NCBI GenBank assembly: GCA_016187935.1
Contig: JACPIU010000011.1
Span: forward strand, 62,001-126,000
Direction of reading: 5' to 3'
Origin: Bdellovibrio sp.
GTDB taxonomy: Bacteria; Bdellovibrionota; Bacteriovoracia; Bacteriovoracales; Bacteriovoracaceae
Length of the DNA stretch: 64,000 nucleotides
Part shown: positions 27,398 through 35,757 of the stretch, one piece after another
Layout of the letters: each line of letters opens with the position of its first letter
Numbering within the stretch: position 1 is the first letter of the stretch
The notes under the pieces: model-generated
The model's database searches: none
Told to the model about the DNA's origin: nothing
What the model saw: only the letters and a program-made list of their open reading frames with translations
Program-made: the position numbers and the translations under genes

Positions 27398-28327
27398 TCG
27401 GCTTCTTAGCAATTTGTTTTTCCAAAAGACATGATCAGGAAAATCTTCCATGGTGTATTGGCTTACTGATTTCATTCTTTTTAAAATGCTCTCTCCGGTG
27501 TACCCCGCTTCGTGAAAATGCTCACTGAGTGTTCCATAATACGTCAGAAGTTCGGTCCTGCGCTCTTGCAGGTCTGGTGAATGGGAATTTGTGAGACGGG
27601 GTAGCCAAGGGGTTTTCAAGGCACCACGACCGATCATGACGGAGTGGCATCCAGTCTCACGCAGGCAATCATGGACATCTTTGATAGTCCAAATATCGCC
27701 ATTGCCAATGACGGGAATCCTGACTTGTTGTACTGCCCGCGTAATAAAATTCCAGTCTGCTCGACCTGAATAGAACTGATTGCGAGTGCGGGCATGGAGG
27801 GTTATGGCGTCAACTCCTTCTCCCTCAATTAAAGTTAAAGTTTCATCAAAGAGCGAATCATCACACATTCCAATTCTCATTTTCACTGTGAAGAGACCTG
27901 ACCAACAGCTACGTATTGTCGACAAAACGGTTTTTAGGTCCAACAAATCGCTCAGGAGATAGGAACCACCGCCATGATTGATGACTGTTCTGGAAGGACA
28001 ACCAAGATTGAGATCAATATGGGTAATACCAAGTTCTGCTAAAGTTTCCAGCATCGAAGGGGTTTTGGCCTTTGCCGTGGTCATAATTTGAAAGGTTGTC
28101 TTTCTCAAAAGCTCTGGGTCCTGATAGATACTGTGTCCTAGATGTTCTATGTATTTGTTGCGCGGATATTTGCCGGAGGTTGGCAGTCGCAGGAAGTCCG
28201 TACTCAAGCGCGCCCATTGGGGATATAACTTCATGATCACTGTGCGATATAAGCTATCGGTTATGCCCTCAAGTGGGGCAAAGAGCAGGGAGTTTGGGGC
28301 AAAAGGAAGTGAATCAACATAAGTCAT
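27323..28327 (-). CDS. dus: tRNA-dihydrouridine synthase
   Basis: 334 residues. FMN-dependent TIM barrel with APLEGITDSLYR at the start, the catalytic Cys in HIDLNLGCPSRTVINHGGG (~residue 115), TVKMRIG, HARTRNQFYSGRADW, and the FMN phosphate-binding VIGNGDI plus MIGRGALKTPWL. Reduces uridines in tRNA D-loops; which position (DusA, B or C class) is not resolved here. The 3' end overlaps the membrane protein gene on the other strand by 75 bp. Confidence 0.93.
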   Translation of the reverse strand: MTYVDSLPFAPNSLLFAPLEGITDSLYRTVIMKLYPQWARLSTDFLRLPTSGKYPRNKYIEHLGHSIYQDPELLRKTTFQIMTTAKAKTPSMLETLAELGITHIDLNLGCPSRTVINHGGGSYLLSDLLDLKTVLSTIRSCWSGLFTVKMRIGMCDDSLFDETLTLIEGEGVDAITLHARTRNQFYSGRADWNFITRAVQQVRIPVIGNGDIWTIKDVHDCLRETGCHSVMIGRGALKTPWLPRLTNSHSPDLQERRTELLTYYGTLSEHFHEAGYTGESILKRMKSVSQYTMEDFPDHVFWKNKLLRSRSLAEFFEVLEKVILVSKELAETFD

Positions 28328-28446
28328 AACTGTGTATATAAGACTTAGTTTATTAAGCTTTGGCCGGCAAGATCATGTCGAATGTGGGCACATTTTGGCT
28401 TTAAGAGGGATTAATATATAATATAAGTTATTGAAATTACTTAGTG

Positions 28447-28476
28447 TTGGACTTGAAAAAGAATTGCTTTTAGGAT
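28447..28476 (+). promoter_or_regulatory. Candidate promoter for the CNNM/CorC gene
   Basis: TTGGAC (28447-28452) and TAGGAT (28471-28476) are spaced by 18 bp, about 100 bp before the ATG. The 250-bp upstream region is otherwise AT-rich without a clear hairpin or riboswitch pattern. AAGGAG is next to the start at 28578. Confidence 0.35.
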
Positions 28477-28577
28477 AATTTCTACATGTGTTTCTTGAAA
28501 TCCTACAAAAATTATTTGGCTTCTTTCAGGATCATATAGTTTACTAGATTTATTTTAGAGGCCTTCATAAGGAGATC

Positions 28578-29930
28578 ATGGTTCAGCCGTTAGAAATTAT
28601 TGAGCTTCTGGTTTGTTTTTTATTTTCTGCTTTTTTTTCTGGGGCCGAAGCCGTTCTGCTCTCCATCGGTATCGATCGTGCCCGCTTGATTATTGAACAA
28701 GGGGGCCGCTTTGGCCGTGCTGTTGAGTTCATGACAGAACATGCCACGGAACTTCTGACGACAATTTTAGTTGGCAATAATATTGCTAATGTTTTCGCAG
28801 CATCTTTAACCACATCAATTTCAACCCGCATTTTTGGTAATGAAATGGTTGGCGTAACCGCTGGTGCAACAACCTTGGCCATTTTGATCTTTGGTGAAAT
28901 TACGCCAAAGACTTTTGCGCGAGTTCATGCGGAAAGATTGGCCTATCCCGTTTTGCTGATCTTGCGGGTGATTTACGCCATTTTATATCCTGTAATTAAA
29001 CTCATGGTTTGGGTTATCCACACTATGTTAGGCGAAAATGCTCAACTGCGTGGGCATATTGTGACGAAAGTTGATGTCGAATATATGCTTACTCGCGCGG
29101 AAAAAGAAAAGACCATCGACTCAAAACAAATTGAACTTTTGACATCCATTATGGATTTCCCGGCAATTCGTGTGAAAGACATTATGGTTCCACGCAGTAA
29201 AGTCAAATTCATTACAAATAAAATGAATTATGAAGAAATTCTCAACTACATCCAAATTGACCACTATTCGCGTTATCCCGTTTGTGCCGGAGATCTGGAA
29301 CACACCATTGGTCTCTTGCATGTGAAAGATTTATCTCTGGTGACTCAGGAACAGCGAAAAGATTTTAAAATTGAAAAACATCTCAGGGCCTCTTTTTTTG
29401 TTTATGAACACATGAAAATCAATGCTGTTTTTGATCTCATGAATAAAAGAAAGATTCACTTGGCATTGGTTAAAGACGAAACCGGTATTATCGTTGGTGT
29501 AATTTCTATGGAAGATATCGTTGAGCAGATTGTTGGCGATATTAGTGATGAACATGATGAGGAGATCCATCCAATACCAAGCATGCAGCCTGTGGCCGAA
29601 GGAATATTGGTTCCCGGAACTCTGTCTTTGCGTGATCTCTATACTGATTATGAAATAAAACTGCCTTTGAATGATACTTATTCCACCTTGGCAGGTTTCA
29701 TTCTTGATATGTTGGGGAATAATTTCCCTAAAGAGGGGCAGCTTATTGTATGGGACGGCCTATCCTTTGAATTAGTCAAAGTGGAAAATCAAGAAATTAA
29801 GGACGTAAGAATAAAATCAGTCGATGATTCAAAACATATCTTTTCCAAACGTGAAGCGGTTGAGGCCCAGCAGGAATCAGACATCGTAAGATCGGATGAT
29901 ATTGGTGGTATTGGGCTACAGGACAAGTGA
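28578..29930 (+). CDS. CNNM/CorC-family protein (DUF21, CBS pair, CorC_HlyC)
   Basis: 450 residues: DUF21/CNNM membrane domain (1-190, FFSGAEAVLLSI and GNNIANV motifs), two CBS domains (about 205-330, beginning VKDIMVPRSKVKFI), and a C-terminal CorC_HlyC domain (about 345-420, LPLNDTYSTLAGFIL). Relatives are Mg2+/Co2+ transporters or efflux proteins. The tail is acidic and disordered. Convergent with the transglutaminase-like gene, 17 bp apart. Confidence 0.88.
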   Translation: MVQPLEIIELLVCFLFSAFFSGAEAVLLSIGIDRARLIIEQGGRFGRAVEFMTEHATELLTTILVGNNIANVFAASLTTSISTRIFGNEMVGVTAGATTLAILIFGEITPKTFARVHAERLAYPVLLILRVIYAILYPVIKLMVWVIHTMLGENAQLRGHIVTKVDVEYMLTRAEKEKTIDSKQIELLTSIMDFPAIRVKDIMVPRSKVKFITNKMNYEEILNYIQIDHYSRYPVCAGDLEHTIGLLHVKDLSLVTQEQRKDFKIEKHLRASFFVYEHMKINAVFDLMNKRKIHLALVKDETGIIVGVISMEDIVEQIVGDISDEHDEEIHPIPSMQPVAEGILVPGTLSLRDLYTDYEIKLPLNDTYSTLAGFILDMLGNNFPKEGQLIVWDGLSFELVKVENQEIKDVRIKSVDDSKHIFSKREAVEAQQESDIVRSDDIGGIGLQDK

Positions 29931-29947
29931 AATTATCAAAATCAACA

Positions 29948-30922
29948 TTACCATGCCGGCCACTGACAGTGGGCATCGTTTATATTGCCACTGGCGTATT
30001 TGTTCATCAGGCGGTTGTGAGTGGTAACATCATCAACACCAGCTGCCGTAACAGTATAGGTCTCGATGGGTGAATCTGCTGGCATGCCTGGAAAAATGAC
30101 ATCAATACGTCGATCGGTGTTTGAGACCAAATTAAACAGGGATGTTTCAAACACAGCATTCGTGCTGGGAACCCTTGCCCATGAGATTTGAGGTCTTGAG
30201 GTATTGAGCAAACGCCATAGACCATTTGGCATTTGAATAGCAACCACTTGATGTCCATTCATTTTTTGGTTGTAATCACTCCAACGGGCCCCCTGTTGGG
30301 GACATGCGTGGATATAAACGTCATTGGGCTGAGGATCGACGTTATTGGCTTCATATTTCACCGTGGTGACATAGCGAATAGAGGTATTAAGAGGAAATTT
30401 TTGCGCCAAATCCATAAAGACTCGGGCGGCACCAGTGCATCCCGCAATATTGAGTGTTTTGTAAGAATACAGATCTTGAGCATTGAACAGGTGGTAATAA
30501 TCTCGTTTAAGCTGGGTCACGACGTTCTGTTGGGTGAGACAGGAGCAAGCTTTGGTGGGGCCACAATTTTTTAAACGATCGATGCAATAGGCGTCGAGCC
30601 ACGCCGCACGTTTAAAAAGAACATTCCAATAAAGAATATTTTCAAGACCGCTCCGGAAGAAGGGATTTGCGATAACATTTTGCATGTTTGCATGGGTTGC
30701 AGTGGTTGGGCCATTGATGAAATAGGCATTATTATTGATATACATGCGATCAAGGTTGGCCTGGATTTTACTCAGCAGCATAACGGTAGCTTCGGATAGA
30801 CTGGTGCTCGCGAGTATTTTATTTGTCCTTAGAAGTGTGGCATTCAGGTAGATTGCTGTAATGACGACAACAAGCATACTTCCCAGCAAAGGATAGCGAA
30901 ATCGTTTAAAAAAAAATTTCAT
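29948..30922 (-). CDS. Membrane-anchored protein, possible transglutaminase-like fold
   Basis: 324 residues with one N-terminal transmembrane helix (about 11-30). The pattern GCTGAARVFMDLA (Cys ~161), GHQVVAIQMPNGLWRLLN (His ~224, Asn ~237) resembles the Cys-His-Asn/Asp order of transglutaminase-like cysteine proteases. A CGPTKACSCL Cys cluster lies earlier. This family assignment is inference from motif order, not from overall similarity, so it could also be an unrelated periplasmic protein. Confidence 0.5.
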   Translation of the reverse strand: MKFFFKRFRYPLLGSMLVVVITAIYLNATLLRTNKILASTSLSEATVMLLSKIQANLDRMYINNNAYFINGPTTATHANMQNVIANPFFRSGLENILYWNVLFKRAAWLDAYCIDRLKNCGPTKACSCLTQQNVVTQLKRDYYHLFNAQDLYSYKTLNIAGCTGAARVFMDLAQKFPLNTSIRYVTTVKYEANNVDPQPNDVYIHACPQQGARWSDYNQKMNGHQVVAIQMPNGLWRLLNTSRPQISWARVPSTNAVFETSLFNLVSNTDRRIDVIFPGMPADSPIETYTVTAAGVDDVTTHNRLMNKYASGNINDAHCQWPAW

Positions 30923-31039
30923 AAATTTGCCCCTTAATCATTAAAGCTTATCGCAATCTATGGAATTTTTTTGATTTATATCGGCTCTATTAATAGAAAT
31001 CAAGATGTTATAAGCTTATGAAGATAGTTAGGAGATCAT

Positions 31040-31906
31040 GTGCGCCGACCACATTTTTTGCTATTTGGGATGGTGATCATTTTAGTTGTCTTAGACCAGA
31101 TGATTAAGATTTACCTGCATACTCAAAGTTTCTCTTATGATGTGGGGGCCGTGAGCTTTCATTTCGTTCCCAATTACGGCATTTCATTAGGGCATTTCTC
31201 AAATGCCAATCCTTTGATTCGTGTAGTGCTGGCATCCACTTTATTTGGTTTGATTACCATGCTTTATTTTGGATTAGTCTATTATCTCTGGACAGGAGCG
31301 GAACTTTTATTTTTAAGATTGGGACTTAGTTTATTTTTTTCGGGCATAGCGGGTAATGCGATTGACCGTATTCGCTTTGGATATGTCATCGATTTTATCG
31401 AAGTCAAATGGTCATTTCTCCGAGGGGCGGTGTTTAACTTTGCCGACCTGGTGCAATTATGTGGCTTAGTATTAACTATTTTTTCGTTTTTCTATCTTAA
31501 TCAGAAAATCTGGTACCTCAATAATTTGCGAACAGTGAAAATTATTAATGCCAATTTTCAATACTCTTTTGCTGCCAAGTTGACGGCCATAGGGTCCTGT
31601 TCACTTTTACTGGTGGGGATCTTCGCTCACTCGCTCTTGGTGGCATTGCTTCCCATGTCGGAATTCCGAGAGGAGTCTATCGAGATTTTTGATTATGGCA
31701 TGTTGATTATCTTGTTGGTCCAATCGGCCATTTTGTTCTTATTCGGTATTGTTTTTAGCCATCGTATTTCAGGCCCGATCTATGCTCTTGCGAAATTCGT
31801 AAAAGACCTCTTAAACGGGCAGACGCGTGAGTTTAAACTACGCTCGAATGACTATCATCCAGAAATTGAAAATATTGCTAAGGACATTCAAAAACTTGCA
31901 AAGTGA
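31040..31906 (+). CDS. lspA: Lipoprotein signal peptidase (LspA) with C-terminal HAMP-like extension
   Basis: 288 residues, nearly double the usual ~160. Residues 1-160 are signal peptidase II: an early VLDQMIK, PNYGISLG, GNAIDRIRFGYVIDFIEV and NFADLV, including both catalytic Asp residues. Then come two further transmembrane helices (about 178-200 and 218-238) and a HAMP-like segment (HRISGPIYALAKFVKDLLNG, ~240-288). A fusion of LspA to a signalling linker is unusual. The start is GTG 31040 with AGGAG. Its 3' end overlaps the convergent ferredoxin gene by 29 bp. Confidence 0.88.
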   Translation: MRRPHFLLFGMVIILVVLDQMIKIYLHTQSFSYDVGAVSFHFVPNYGISLGHFSNANPLIRVVLASTLFGLITMLYFGLVYYLWTGAELLFLRLGLSLFFSGIAGNAIDRIRFGYVIDFIEVKWSFLRGAVFNFADLVQLCGLVLTIFSFFYLNQKIWYLNNLRTVKIINANFQYSFAAKLTAIGSCSLLLVGIFAHSLLVALLPMSEFREESIEIFDYGMLIILLVQSAILFLFGIVFSHRISGPIYALAKFVKDLLNGQTREFKLRSNDYHPEIENIAKDIQKLAK

Positions 31907-32204
31907 CATCACCTAAGACTTTGGCCCGGCAGGCGAGTCTGATGGGGTTTAAAGGTCGTTTCTTGCAGGTCCCTAAAATAGATTTAATTGTATCGCTTTC
32001 AATTACCCCAGGTGGTTTTAGATTTTCCATTCCAGAAATAATTTCGACTTTACAAGAACCGCATGAACCAGCGAGGCACCCATGAGGGAGTTCGTGACCA
32101 TGCTGAATAAATCCATCATAAATGGTCTGACCTTTATCAATAGTACATTGGATAGGGTCTTCGGCCGGGTCTTTTTTACTCGAAACGAGTGACACAGTGG
32201 GCAT
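31878..32204 (-). CDS. [2Fe-2S] ferredoxin
   Basis: 108 residues, plant-type 2Fe-2S fold. The cluster cysteines are in GCLAGSCGSCKVEI (C-x4-C-x2-C) and in RLACRAKV. Its redox partner is not encoded next to it. Convergent with lspA, overlapping 29 bp. Confidence 0.9.
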   Translation of the reverse strand: MPTVSLVSSKKDPAEDPIQCTIDKGQTIYDGFIQHGHELPHGCLAGSCGSCKVEIISGMENLKPPGVIESDTIKSILGTCKKRPLNPIRLACRAKVLGDVTLQVFECP

Positions 32205-32304
32205 ATTGTTTTCACTCTCTAAAAGTTAAGCTCGCGCCTAAATTTTAACAATATTTTTTGAATTTGTCTGGGCCCCTGAAGTCTTGGAAATTTAGGAGGA
32301 AATC

Positions 32305-33423
32305 ATGCCGACCTTAGAGAAAATGTATTCCATGGGACACGAAGAAGTTGTGTTTTATGCTGATCCGTCCTGTAACCTTAAGGCCATTGTTGCAATTCAC
32401 AACACTATCCTAGGCCCTGCTTTAGGTGGAACCCGGATGTGGCCGTACAAGACTGAAGATGAGGCCCTGGAAGATGTTCTCCGTCTCTCGAAGGGTATGA
32501 CCTATAAGGCTTCCGTTTCCGGCCTGAACTTAGGTGGTGGTAAGGCGGTGATCATTGGTGACCCGGAAAAAGATAAAAGTGAAGCTCTGTTTCGAAGTTT
32601 TGGCCGCCTGGTGGAGAGTTTGAATGGTCGATACATTACTGCTGAAGATGTCAACATCAAGGTCGAAGACATCGAACATATTTTCACCGAAACCAATAAC
32701 GTTTGCGGTGTCGCCATTCCCCATGGGGGTTCTGGCAATCCTGCGCCATATACGGCACTTGGTGTGTTCAAAGGAATCGAAGCTTCCTGCTTAAAAATCT
32801 TTGGTGATCGTTCTTTAAAAGGCAAAGTTGTGGCCCTTCAGGGTGCTGGTTTTGTCGGTCGTCACCTTGGCGAATTGATCGCTCAGGCGGGTGCCAAGGT
32901 TTTCGTTTCTGATATCAACGAAAAAAATATTAAATTGTTTTTGGAGATGATTCCTTCTGCAGAAGTGGTTGGAGTTGATGCCATTTATGGAGTTAAGTGC
33001 GATATCTATGCTCCTTGTGCGCTAGGGGCCACGATTAATGATAAAACTGTAGAGCAGTTAAAATGTAAAATTGTGGCGGGCGCCGCCAATAACCAACTCG
33101 CCGAACCGAGGCATGGGGATATTTTACGCAGTCGTGGAATTCTCTATGCACCCGATTATCTCATCAATGCTGGCGGTCTCATGAATGTTAGTATTGAATT
33201 TGAAGGCTGGTCGGACAGCAAAGCTCGACGTATGGTTGATACGATTTACGATACAACCCTGGAAATATTTAGAATAGCTGATAAGAACAATATCACCACG
33301 TATAAGGCCGCCGATATGTGGGCCGAGAACAGAATTGAATCTATTCGTCGAATTGGTTCTCGTTATATGGGTGTGTCTCAACATCGTTTTCCAGGAAGAA
33401 AGCGACGTAACTTAAACAGTTGA
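32305..33423 (+). CDS. ldh: Leucine dehydrogenase (Glu/Leu/Phe/Val dehydrogenase family)
   Basis: 372 residues. The dimerisation/substrate domain has GPALGGTRMW and the catalytic Lys in NLGGGKAVIIGD (~residue 80), then TAEDVN and the NAD Rossmann motif LQGAGFVGRHLGE (~185). Proportions and the GGTRMW motif fit leucine dehydrogenase rather than glutamate dehydrogenase. It deaminates branched-chain amino acids to 2-oxoacids, the substrates of the E1 encoded at 35758, so the two form a breakdown route, or the reverse in synthesis of branched fatty-acid primers. Strong AGGAGG ribosome-binding site. Confidence 0.92.
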   Translation: MPTLEKMYSMGHEEVVFYADPSCNLKAIVAIHNTILGPALGGTRMWPYKTEDEALEDVLRLSKGMTYKASVSGLNLGGGKAVIIGDPEKDKSEALFRSFGRLVESLNGRYITAEDVNIKVEDIEHIFTETNNVCGVAIPHGGSGNPAPYTALGVFKGIEASCLKIFGDRSLKGKVVALQGAGFVGRHLGELIAQAGAKVFVSDINEKNIKLFLEMIPSAEVVGVDAIYGVKCDIYAPCALGATINDKTVEQLKCKIVAGAANNQLAEPRHGDILRSRGILYAPDYLINAGGLMNVSIEFEGWSDSKARRMVDTIYDTTLEIFRIADKNNITTYKAADMWAENRIESIRRIGSRYMGVSQHRFPGRKRRNLNS

Positions 33424-33540
33424 GGAGCGTGCTGTAATTTGTTCAAAGACTGATTTAGTTGGTTTTATATTTTACCACCCCCTTCGGCGGAAAAAATCTG
33501 TAATGCTTGAGAGCGGTTCATTTTGTTTTATAATTCTTCT

Positions 33541-34656
33541 ATGAAAAGAATGCTTATATTTGTCACTTTATTCATTATTATAATTATGGCCCCTTTCCAG
33601 GCCTTCGCCTTGATTCGAATGGAAGATGCCGTTGTGCCTGAGCTGGCCATCAGTGGTCGGGCCATGGCCATGGGTAATGCCTATATTTGTAAGGTCGATG
33701 ATGCCACTAGTATTCTGTATAATCCTGCAGGACTTGGCACAGTTCGCAATACCCATTTGCACATGAGCAATTTTTATTTGGAGGCCAACAAAGGCTGGCT
33801 CAACGTTGGTACCGGCGGAAAGGCTTCTGAGGCCTTCAGTAATTTTGGCAAGTCTCTCGACATTGAAGGTATTCGAACGTTGCTGAAAGAGAATCCAGGG
33901 AAAATGGTCAATAGTCGTTTTTCTGTCATGCCCAATTTCACCACAAGGCATTTTTCTCTTGGATACCTTTATTCCAACCAAGTTCGCACCACCTACGGTA
34001 GAGAGGCCGGCGCCTTGTTTGAATATGCTGAACGACTTGATCATGGTCCTTACGCGGGAATGAATCTTCCTTTTTGGGGTGGAGTTTTCAAGATAGGCGC
34101 GACTGGAATTTTTCTTACTAGAAAGGAAATAATCGGAGAGCAAGATATCAATCAGGAAGTGATTCTGAGTTCTGATAGATATAATCAAGGCTCTGCATTC
34201 TTGCTAACAACCGGCATGAAGTTAACGATTCCGATGCAAATGCTGCCGACTGTTGCAGTCGTCATGCATAATACAATGGATAAAAATTTTGCCGCAAAAG
34301 AGGGATCGCCTGGGAATCCCACCAAAGCTGAACGATCGATCAGTGCAGGATTTTCACTTACTCCCCAGATAGGACAAACAACCAGAATGCATTTGGAGTT
34401 TAACTTTAAAGATTTGGCTCATCGCTATCCTGGGGTTTCGGGCCAGCGGCGTTCAACTTTCGGTATGGAAATTGATATGTGGAGAGCAATTTTTGTTCGC
34501 TTTGGATTTGGTGACGGTTACGGTTCTGCGGGACTTGGACTTAAGTCTCAAAGGTTGGAGTTAGATTTAACGACTTATGCAGTCGATTCAACTTCTTCTG
34601 AATTCCGCGGGGTCGAGGATCGACGATTTGTTTTTGCTTTTTCTTCGGGATTTTAA
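33541..34656 (+). CDS. Outer-membrane beta-barrel protein, PorV/FadL-like N-terminus
   Basis: 371 residues from ATG 33541 (a TTG at 33523 is less likely). Signal peptide about residues 1-23 ending FQAFA. The mature start SGRAMAMGNAY followed by DDATSILYNPAGLGTV is a hallmark of the FadL/PorV-like barrel group. The remaining sequence shows alternating beta-strand character and ends in a terminal Phe (FAFSSGF), the signal for BAM insertion. Cargo unknown: hydrophobic solute uptake or secretion accessory are possible. Confidence 0.78.
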   Translation: MKRMLIFVTLFIIIIMAPFQAFALIRMEDAVVPELAISGRAMAMGNAYICKVDDATSILYNPAGLGTVRNTHLHMSNFYLEANKGWLNVGTGGKASEAFSNFGKSLDIEGIRTLLKENPGKMVNSRFSVMPNFTTRHFSLGYLYSNQVRTTYGREAGALFEYAERLDHGPYAGMNLPFWGGVFKIGATGIFLTRKEIIGEQDINQEVILSSDRYNQGSAFLLTTGMKLTIPMQMLPTVAVVMHNTMDKNFAAKEGSPGNPTKAERSISAGFSLTPQIGQTTRMHLEFNFKDLAHRYPGVSGQRRSTFGMEIDMWRAIFVRFGFGDGYGSAGLGLKSQRLELDLTTYAVDSTSSEFRGVEDRRFVFAFSSGF

Positions 34657-34674
34657 ATTATTTAGGGTAGTAAT

Positions 34675-35676
34675 ATGGCACATCTGTTTCCGTTCTCAGA
34701 ATACTGGGTATTCTATGCTTGCTTTGTGGTCTTCATTCTCTTGGTACTTCTTATAGACCTTGGTCTTTTTCACAAAAAGTCTCATGAAGTATCTTTCAAA
34801 GAGGCAGGCATCTGGACCTGTATTTGGGTGAGTCTTGCCCTGATCTTTAATTATGGACTCTATTTGTATGGTCTCAATTTCCTTCCCGATAACCCGCATG
34901 TAGCTGTTGGTATTGATACCAAGGCCCTTGCAGGTCAACTTGCGTTGGAATTTTTGAGTGGATATGTGATGGAGCAGGCCCTTTCAGTTGATAATCTCTT
35001 TGTTTTTGTGGTGGTTTTTAAGTTTTTTGGTATTGCGGCCCAATATCAGCATCGCGTTTTGTTTTTTGGCTTCTTAGGTGCCATCGTTTTCCGCGGTATC
35101 TTCATTGCTCTTGGTTCTGTGCTCATGTCGTATCAAGCCGTGGTAATATTCTTTGGAGCTTTTCTAATTTTTACCGGTTTCAAGATGCTCTTTGCTCCTG
35201 AGAAAGCTTTGGAGCCAGAGAAAAATCCTCTTATTAAATTAGTGAGAAAATTTCTTCCTGTCGCCGGCAGCCTGCATGGTCAGGATTTTTTCGTGCGCGA
35301 AAACGCCATTCTTAAGGCCACCCCTCTTTTTGTTTGCCTGCTGTTTCTTGAAGTAACGGACGTTGTTTTTGCTATTGATTCGGTGCCTGCAATTTTTGCA
35401 TTGACCAAAGAACCACTTATTGTCTTCACCTCGAATGCATTTGCCATACTGGGGCTTAGATCGATGTATTTTATGCTGGCACGGATCATGGATAAATTTC
35501 ATTACTTAAAATATGGTTTGGCCTTCGTTCTCATGTTCGTAGGGGTTAAAATGGCTTGGTTGAATGAAAAATTCGAGGGGCATTTCCCCATTAGTATTTC
35601 GCTCGGAATAATTGCCGGGGTAATTTTCCTTTCTATTTTAGCTTCTTTTATTTTTCCAAAACGAGTCGTTGTCTAG
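34675..35676 (+). CDS. TerC family membrane protein (Alx-like)
   Basis: 333 residues, about nine transmembrane helices. The TerC hallmarks are EQALSVDNLFVFVVVF and EVTDVVFAIDSVPAIFAL with conserved acidic residues in helices. Relatives export Mn2+ (Alx, MeeF/MeeY) or link to tellurite resistance. The 18-bp gap to the previous gene leaves no room for the manganese riboswitch found upstream of many alx genes, so regulation here is through the upstream gene or unknown. Confidence 0.92.
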   Translation: MAHLFPFSEYWVFYACFVVFILLVLLIDLGLFHKKSHEVSFKEAGIWTCIWVSLALIFNYGLYLYGLNFLPDNPHVAVGIDTKALAGQLALEFLSGYVMEQALSVDNLFVFVVVFKFFGIAAQYQHRVLFFGFLGAIVFRGIFIALGSVLMSYQAVVIFFGAFLIFTGFKMLFAPEKALEPEKNPLIKLVRKFLPVAGSLHGQDFFVRENAILKATPLFVCLLFLEVTDVVFAIDSVPAIFALTKEPLIVFTSNAFAILGLRSMYFMLARIMDKFHYLKYGLAFVLMFVGVKMAWLNEKFEGHFPISISLGIIAGVIFLSILASFIFPKRVVV

Positions 35677-35685
35677 TTTATGACC

Positions 35686-35716
35686 TTGATTTGTACCCTT
35701 GGCGACAAGGTATACT
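35686..35716 (+). promoter_or_regulatory. Candidate promoter for the E1 gene
   Basis: TTGATT (35686-35691) and TATACT (35711-35716), spacing 19 bp, overlap an imperfect inverted repeat (GTACCCTTG-GCGA-CAAGGTATAC, 35693-35715) that could be an operator. Confidence 0.35.
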
Positions 35717-35757
35717 TGCGTTACATTCATGCCTAGCGATAGCTGGGAGTTAATCGA

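Noticed and set aside
34657-34674. Manganese riboswitch (yybP-ykoY) upstream of terC
   Set aside because: Only 18 bp lie between the genes, too short for the aptamer.
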